This document shows positions 58,692 to 64,000 of a stretch of 64,000 nucleotides of DNA, piece by piece (position 1 is the first letter of the stretch; every line of letters begins with the position of its first letter). Where the stretch lies: positions 3,359,973 through 3,423,972 of the forward strand of contig CM067348.1 of the NCBI GenBank assembly GCA_034190875.2, in the 5' to 3' direction. The notes beneath the pieces were generated by a model, which was not told the DNA's origin, did not search any database, and saw only the letters and a program-made list of their open reading frames with translations. The translations under genes and the position numbers were made by a program. This DNA comes from Urechis unicinctus. Taxonomy: Eukaryota; Annelida; Polychaeta; Xenopneusta; Urechidae.

Positions 58692-58742
58692 GGCTTCATG
58701 ATCTCATCAAGCGAGTAGGACCCTCTATGGACACTGTACCTC

Positions 58743-58818
58743 CTACCTCCCCACCAACACCATCCACATACACGGCAGGCGCTCGATAAAGACACTAGCC
58801 AAGTCACTCGCAACAATA

Positions 58819-58861
<43 letters not shown>

Positions 58862-59051
58862 CGAATGAACACCGAGTAGCTAACTGTGCGAAATTTTGGG
58901 ACGGCCAGCATGTCGTTTGATTGACTGGGGATCTGTCCACTAACTCAAACTTGCGGATGGCGCGGAGAACCAGAGCTGGGCATTTGGCAGACAGGATGTC
59001 ATTAATGACCTGGTTATATAACGACGCTGACTCCAGGATGTTATTGTTCAT
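58743..59051 (-). CDS. Possible exon or small gene on the minus strand
   Basis: The ATG at 59051 opens ILESASLYNQVINDILSAKC, LVLRAIRKFELVDRSP and NQTTCWPSQNF, globular-looking protein sequence. The frame then enters an (ATG)n tract read as poly-Ile at 58819-58861. A possible donor GCACA|GTTAGC lies just before that tract. No domain is recognised. Only the first 60 or so residues look coding. Confidence 0.3.
58819..58861. repeat. (ATG)n trinucleotide repeat
   Basis: About 14 pure units. Confidence 0.96.
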
Positions 59052-59734
59052 CGAGTCATCATCGTCTCAACATCCATGATATGATATATAACGATGACGG
59101 TCGAAGTTCAGATGCCAACGGTAAAACAAAAGTGAAGGTGAAGGACGGCCTACACAGCAAACTTCCTGTTCCTTTAAAATTCCAGACGAATCCCCTATGA
59201 CAATTATTTCGGTAATTATTGTTGGGAGAATCTGTTTTGGGTATCAATGTCGGTGGGTGCCAAGTTAATGTTTTGTGGATCACCTAGTGAGCTGAAGACG
59301 TGAAGCGCAGACTACGGTCTCGTCGATAGACACTGTGACCTGGTCACAGGCACAGGCGCTTGGGCTAGTCCATTATGACCTTACAATCACGCTCGAGGGC
59401 AGTTGCATTATACCGAATCTTCTTACGATACTACTGAATGCATGCTGGGCGGAAGGATAAAAATAGCTCTGCCCCAGCGCCTGTGGCATAATCCACTCAT
59501 CAAAATCATTTTGTATCTGTGATATCGATGACCATCAGGAGGAAACAGCTGTTATCAGGACAGCGTGTAGCGTCGTCGATCTTCACAACGAGACGACAAA
59601 TTACATGCGCTCGGATCTCGTTTTATAGGTTCCGACCCAAAGATTTCGCTTCCATCCCCACAGGCGCTCAAGTATTGTAAAATGAAAGTCTCGGATCTCG
59701 AGGACGCCATAGACACCAGATAGGCGGGCTGTTT

Positions 59735-59812
59735 TAATGAAGAGAAACATGCGATCTGGCGGCACATGAGCGGAACTGCTGCGATCTGGCGGCACATGAG
59801 CGGAACTGCTGC
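59735..59812. repeat. 30-bp tandem duplication
   Basis: gcgatctggcggcacatgag + cggaactgct occurs twice. Confidence 0.88.
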
Positions 59813-59834
59813 ATCTGGAAGCGAGCATCGTGGA

Positions 59835-60262
59835 TGCAGTCGTCAGCGTGATAATACCAGTCAGCATGCACTCAGCCGTCAGCGGAATAATACCAGTCAG
59901 CATGCACTCAGCCGTCAGCGGGATAATACCAGTCAGCATGCACTCAGCCGCCTGCGGGATAATACCAGTCAGCATGCACTCAGCCGCCTGCGGGATAAAG
60001 TCAGACAGCATGCACTCAGTCGTCAGCGGAATAATACCAGTCAGCATGCACTCAGTCGTCAGCGGGATAATACCAGTCAGCATGCACTCAGCCGTCAGCG
60101 GAATAATACCAGTCAGCATGCACTCAGTCGTCAGCGGAATAATACCAGTCAGCATGCACTCAGCCGTCAGCGGGATAATGTCAGACAGCATGCACTCAGC
60201 CGCCTGCGGGATAAAGTCAGACAGCATGCACTCAGCCGCCTGCGGGATAATGTCAGACACTC
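59835..60262. repeat. 36-bp minisatellite, about 12 copies
   Basis: Unit: gtcagcgggataatacca + gtcagcatgcactcagcc, with a second unit type carrying cctgcgggataaagtcag. Open on both strands by unit composition. Confidence 0.95.
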
Positions 60263-60265
60263 AGA

Positions 60266-60478
60266 AATCCGTGATTAACTGATGTTCACGTCGATCAATC
60301 ACTCATAGCGCCGTGATTAACTGATGTTCACGTCGATCAATCACTCATAGCGCCGTGATTAACTGATGTTCACGTCGATCAATCACTAATAGCGCCGTGA
60401 TTAACTGATGTTCACGTCGATCAATCACTCATAGCGCCGTGATTAACTGATGTATACGTCGATCAATCACTCATGTAC
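60266..60478. repeat. 42-bp tandem repeat, 5 copies
   Basis: Unit: gtgattaactgatgttcac + gtcgatcaatcactcatagcgcc. It directly abuts the preceding 36-bp array. Confidence 0.95.
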
Positions 60479-60894
60479 ACGACAATTAATCCACACGCAT
60501 CAGCTATAAACAGGCCGTTCACGTGAAGTCATCATGAACAGCAGCGCACAACAGCACCATTCAATAGACGTACGCCAGTCAACAGGCACCTGGGCTGGAC
60601 CATTTTGTTACAACCATCAAGCTCGCATGCAGCAGTAGTCTGTATTATAGCACTGCAGGTGAACAACATTCGTGTTCGAGCGCACAAAGAACACAGTAAA
60701 ACAGGGACGGCAATGGCGGGCTGTGCGGGCACGGATTTAAAAAAAGCCGGGTTGACTATTCCCGGTATCAATTATCATTCAATACCATTCTGTATTTAGA
60801 ACAAAAAGGCGGAGGTCTTTATGAAAAACAGCGCATCGCACATGAAGTGTCTTATACATATATTTGAGGCTTACAAAACGGGCAAATTAAGGTG

Positions 60895-61625
60895 TGTCAT
60901 AGGTGGTATGTTGAAGCTTATGTGATGTGTATCATATAAGTGGTGGATTGTTGATGCTTCTGTCAAGTGTATCATACCACAGACTGATTGTGGATGCTTC
61001 TGTCAGGTGTATCATATCACAGACTGATGGTTGATGCTGCTGTCAGGTGTATCATATCACAGACTGATTGTGGATGCTGCTGTCAGGTGTACCATATCAC
61101 AGACTGATTGTGGATGCTTCTGTCAGGTGTATAATATCACAGACTGATTGTGGATGCTTCTGTCAGGTGTATCATATCACAGACTGATTGTGGATGCTTC
61201 TGTCAGGTGTATAATATCACAGACTGATTGTGGATGATTCTGTCAGGTGTATCATATCACAGACTGTTTGTGGATGCTTCTGTCAGGTGTATAATATCAC
61301 AGACTGATTGTGGATGCTTCTTTCAGGTGTATCATATCACAGACTGATTGTTGGTACTTCTTTCAGGTGTATCATATCACCGACTGATTGTTGTTGCTTC
61401 TGTCAAGTGTATCATATCACAGACTGATTGTGGATGCTTCTGTCAGGTGTATCATATCACAGACTGATTGTTGATTGCTTCTGTCAGGTGTATCATATCA
61501 CAGTCTGATTGTTGATGCTTCTGTCAAGTGTATCATATCACAGACTGATTGCGGATGCTTCTGTCAGGTGTATCATATCACAGACTGATTGTTGATGCTT
61601 CTGTCAGGTGTATCATATTACAGAG
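60895..61625. repeat. 40-bp minisatellite, about 18 copies
   Basis: Unit: tgtcaggtgtatcatatcac + agactgattgtggatgcttc. Confidence 0.95.
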
Positions 61626-62395
61626 TGAGTCGAGGGTGGTCGGGCGTATTTATGGGTAGCCAGTATAACTTCAAAAGATCAGGGACTCAGAGGTACCTGG
61701 TGAAAAGTACTTACACCGGCGTGGAGACAACCCTACGCCTACTCTGTGCCTCCAAAAAGCAAACAAATGAGGGCACGTATCGAACGAAGCTTCCTCTCCA
61801 CTCGTCTGATATTGTGTTTCCTCTGAGAATCTATCGGTTCATAAGCGGAGTGATCACGCTGTCGTGGTATCAGGGGACTGATTATTGGTGTCTGCCACGT
61901 CATATCACTCTGTATGGATGGTGGTTCAGGGTCATATTACGTCATGAACTCTGTATGGATGGTGGTTGTGGGTCAGCCACGTCATGAACTCTGCATGAAT
62001 GGTGGTTGTCGGGGAATGAATAACGCTGTGGCGAGTCGTAAAACATTATTGGCAGGAAATGAAACAAATACGTATCGAACGAAGCTTGCTCTCCACGTGG
62101 TATGAGACAATCAGACTATGATACATTGATCACACGCGTGGAGGCGGCGAGGGGTCGGCGGGGGAGGGGGAAGGGGTGGTGCTGGAGTCGCTCCCGTTGC
62201 ATGTTGACGGTGATTCAGGGAGGTGGGGGGGGTCGAGCTAGAGGCGGGCTAAGCGGTGTGCATTCGCGCTTCATATGCGACCTGTTGTTGATATGAGCAT
62301 CCAGCCCATCTGTGAGAAGACCGTCCGTCGGATCAGCATCACCGTGACAATGCCTAGTTGAGCAATAGAGTTCACATCTAACACACGGAACTCAC
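61626..62395. other. No gene seen
   Basis: Includes two partial duplications: atgaactctgtatggatggt motifs at 61908-62000, and gtatcgaacgaagctt at 61787 and 62072. A G-rich patch lies at 62145-62235. Confidence 0.5.
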
Positions 62396-63460
62396 CCACC
62401 CAGCATCTGTAACGCCGGGTATATTCGCTCTGAACGCGTTGTCGACTGTAGAGCTAATATATGGGAATGATGTTGCCATGCTGACTATGGCGATGGAGTT
62501 TGAGTAAGGGATCATGCAGAGTGGGTGTAGGCTGGACTGAATGTCAGTTCAGGACAGGTGTCATAGAAACCTAACTGAAAGAAATGGGTACTAGTGCTGG
62601 TGAACTCGTCCGATTGTTCGTATTTCAGAGACCAAATGTCTCCCGACGCTAACGTATGTAAATGCCTCCCTGAGTTCATGCAAAACTTGCTCTCGAAGCG
62701 GACTTAGGGGGCATCTCAACCACAACACTTGAGAGTTTCAACCCGCCAACGACATGTCGCAATTTACATATGTCCACATCAGGACCCGCGGTCTTACACT
62801 GCGGAAACCATTATGTCAGTGGGAAAGGAACAGAGCATTGCAAATGGTGACCATGAGTCGTTATAATTTGAAACATTTGGCTTTCCACATTTGACGCGAT
62901 CGCCTTCCACCGTCACTTTGACTCCCCTGAACAGCTGAGGCGGTTTTTGAAAAAAACAGGCCGACCTGAAAGATCGATATTTCTAAGCTACACGGACGCT
63001 ACCAGGAAAGAGGACCGCTGTACCAGGACAGAGGACCGCTGTACCAGGACAGAGGACCGCTGTACCAGGACAGAGGACCGCTGTTGTCGCATCAAACGAG
63101 CAACTTAATCCTCGACACTCACCGTTATCCAGGTACAGATGATCATGGCCGCTCCAGACTCAATACCACGCTCAATGATCTGTTGAGAACACGAGAGCCG
63201 TCGAGATATAGCCGCGAAGAGAACTCGCCGCTAGAGTAGACATCTCTTGGTAGCAACACCTATACAAGTGACAATCCATAAGCACGGTGGCGTACTTCAA
63301 TATATCCTTTCCAAGGTGCAATGGTTCACCTACAGCGCTTGAGTCGCTCGTCTTCTCACCATCTGTACATGGTGTCAAGGTCAGATTCCAGTTGATGGCG
63401 TATAGCTGTACAGGGTTCGTTGTACACAGTTTGTAATCCAAGCGGTAAACAATAGATCCA
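62396..63460 (-). CDS. Partial unrecognised gene, three exons
   Basis: Three phase-compatible minus-strand exons. 63460 to 63334: acceptor tgtatctag|, donor GCT|GTAGGT, with RLDYKLCTTNPVQLYAI and NWNLTLTPC. 63179-63123: acceptor ttctcaacag|, donor ACG|GTGAGT, 19 codons, IIERGIESGAAMIICTWIT. 62453-62396: acceptor atatattag|, donor G|GTGAGT, with SRQRVQSEYTRRYRCW. The second exon could be part of a membrane segment followed by basic residues. An alternative donor at 63360 (GATG|GTGAGA, phase 1) would not fit exon 2. A 21-bp repeat sits in the second intron. No family recognised; both ends are missing. Confidence 0.42.
62998..63084. repeat. 21-bp tandem repeat, 4 copies
   Basis: Unit accaggacagaggaccgctgt; the first copy carries aaag instead of acag. 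Confidence 0.93.
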
Positions 63461-64000
63461 CTAGATACAAAAGAAGTGTGTCAGCGTTTGGTACTCCTTG
63501 CTGTTAACCTACACAAAAACTGGGCGCGATTAAACGCGCATAGCTTGTGTGTACAACACGCTGTGGTTATAACACGGGCCCCGCCCCCCGGGTTCTGAAG
63601 CCCCGCCCACTACTGTCACGGCAGACCCCTTGGCAGCCGTGGGAAGTTCTTTGAAGGCGCGAGAGGATTCTTTGGCCAGCTACCTTTTCAGGATTCAACC
63701 ACAAAGCCCCGAAAAAAGCCTCATAGTCTTCCCCCCTCTCCCCTCACACACATTTCCCCAGCCCGCCCGCGCCACGCAGGCACATAGAAGCGCACCAGGT
63801 GGCACCACTGGCGATTGGATTTGGATCGTACCTTAACGCAGTGCGAATTCCCTCTCGAACTTGATACGCAATGTCAATGACATCATGTGATAATTTTTTT
63901 TCATTATCTGATTACATCAGAATATTTGCGTTCCATTAATAACTAATGTTTCTCAACACGTAAAGGCGTAGCTGGAAGCCCGGTGCTGACTTATCACTAA
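63461..64000. other. No gene seen
   Basis: A GC-rich segment at 63570-63800 has an open plus-strand frame without domain support. Confidence 0.5.

Noticed and set aside
59601-60282. 219-codon minus and 170-codon plus frames
   Set aside because: They follow the 36-bp array. The unique minus-strand end has no domain or splice context.

Overview
The window is nuclear DNA of an animal. Genes are split by GT-AG introns of a few hundred bases, and there are TATA promoters, non-LTR and Gypsy-type retroelement remains, long pure (TA)n, (TC)n and (GT)n tracts, and about twenty minisatellite arrays. The domain repertoire (HormR-GAIN-7TM adhesion GPCR, LRR-PAN secreted protein, EB/EGF-like cysteine modules) fits an invertebrate, most likely a lophotrochozoan such as a mollusc. 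That placement is inference; nothing here fixes the species.

Layout. 1-2130 is the upstream end of a duplicated unit whose second copy is 24500-26550 (about 96% identical in the shared coding exon). Each copy carries a TATA box and a signal-peptide exon on the minus strand. 5.4-6.3 kb holds two exon-like segments of an unrecognised minus-strand gene. 8.0-9.8 kb is a CR1/L2-like LINE with a large internal deletion. 12-17 kb is repeat-rich. 17450-25535 (minus) is the best-supported gene: a 12-exon adhesion GPCR of about 662 residues, whose exon phases chain without conflict apart from one 2-bp surplus in the TM2 exon. Its introns are packed with a 38-bp and a 29-bp minisatellite, a (TC)n tract and a (GT)n tract. 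A Gypsy RT fragment lies at about 27.5 kb. 28367-30753 (minus) is a secreted LRR protein whose next exon appears to encode a PAN/apple domain. 31.0-33.3 kb is a scrambled repeat field that includes duplicated pieces of the LRR promoter region. 34981-36288 (minus) is an intronless ankyrin-repeat gene.

39.4-42.5 kb holds two different 39-bp minisatellites. 43.3-46.1 kb (minus) contains a run of cysteine-module exons with matching phases. 47.3-49.5 kb is a compact island of decayed, convergent ORFs flanked by inverted repeats, resembling an old viral or large-transposon insertion. 50.8-51.5 kb has a signal-peptide ORF in frame with, but separated by two stops from, a repeat ORF. 52.6-64 kb is mostly minisatellites, with exon-like segments near 53.0, 58.9 and 62.4-63.5 kb.

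The duplication and the GPCR fit one model: a tandem array of adhesion GPCR genes with a unit of about 24.4 kb. The window then holds one whole gene (copy B) and only the first exon of its neighbour (copy A), whose remaining exons would lie left of position 1. Splice sites were read by eye from consensus, phase continuity and family motifs; no alignment or transcript was available.
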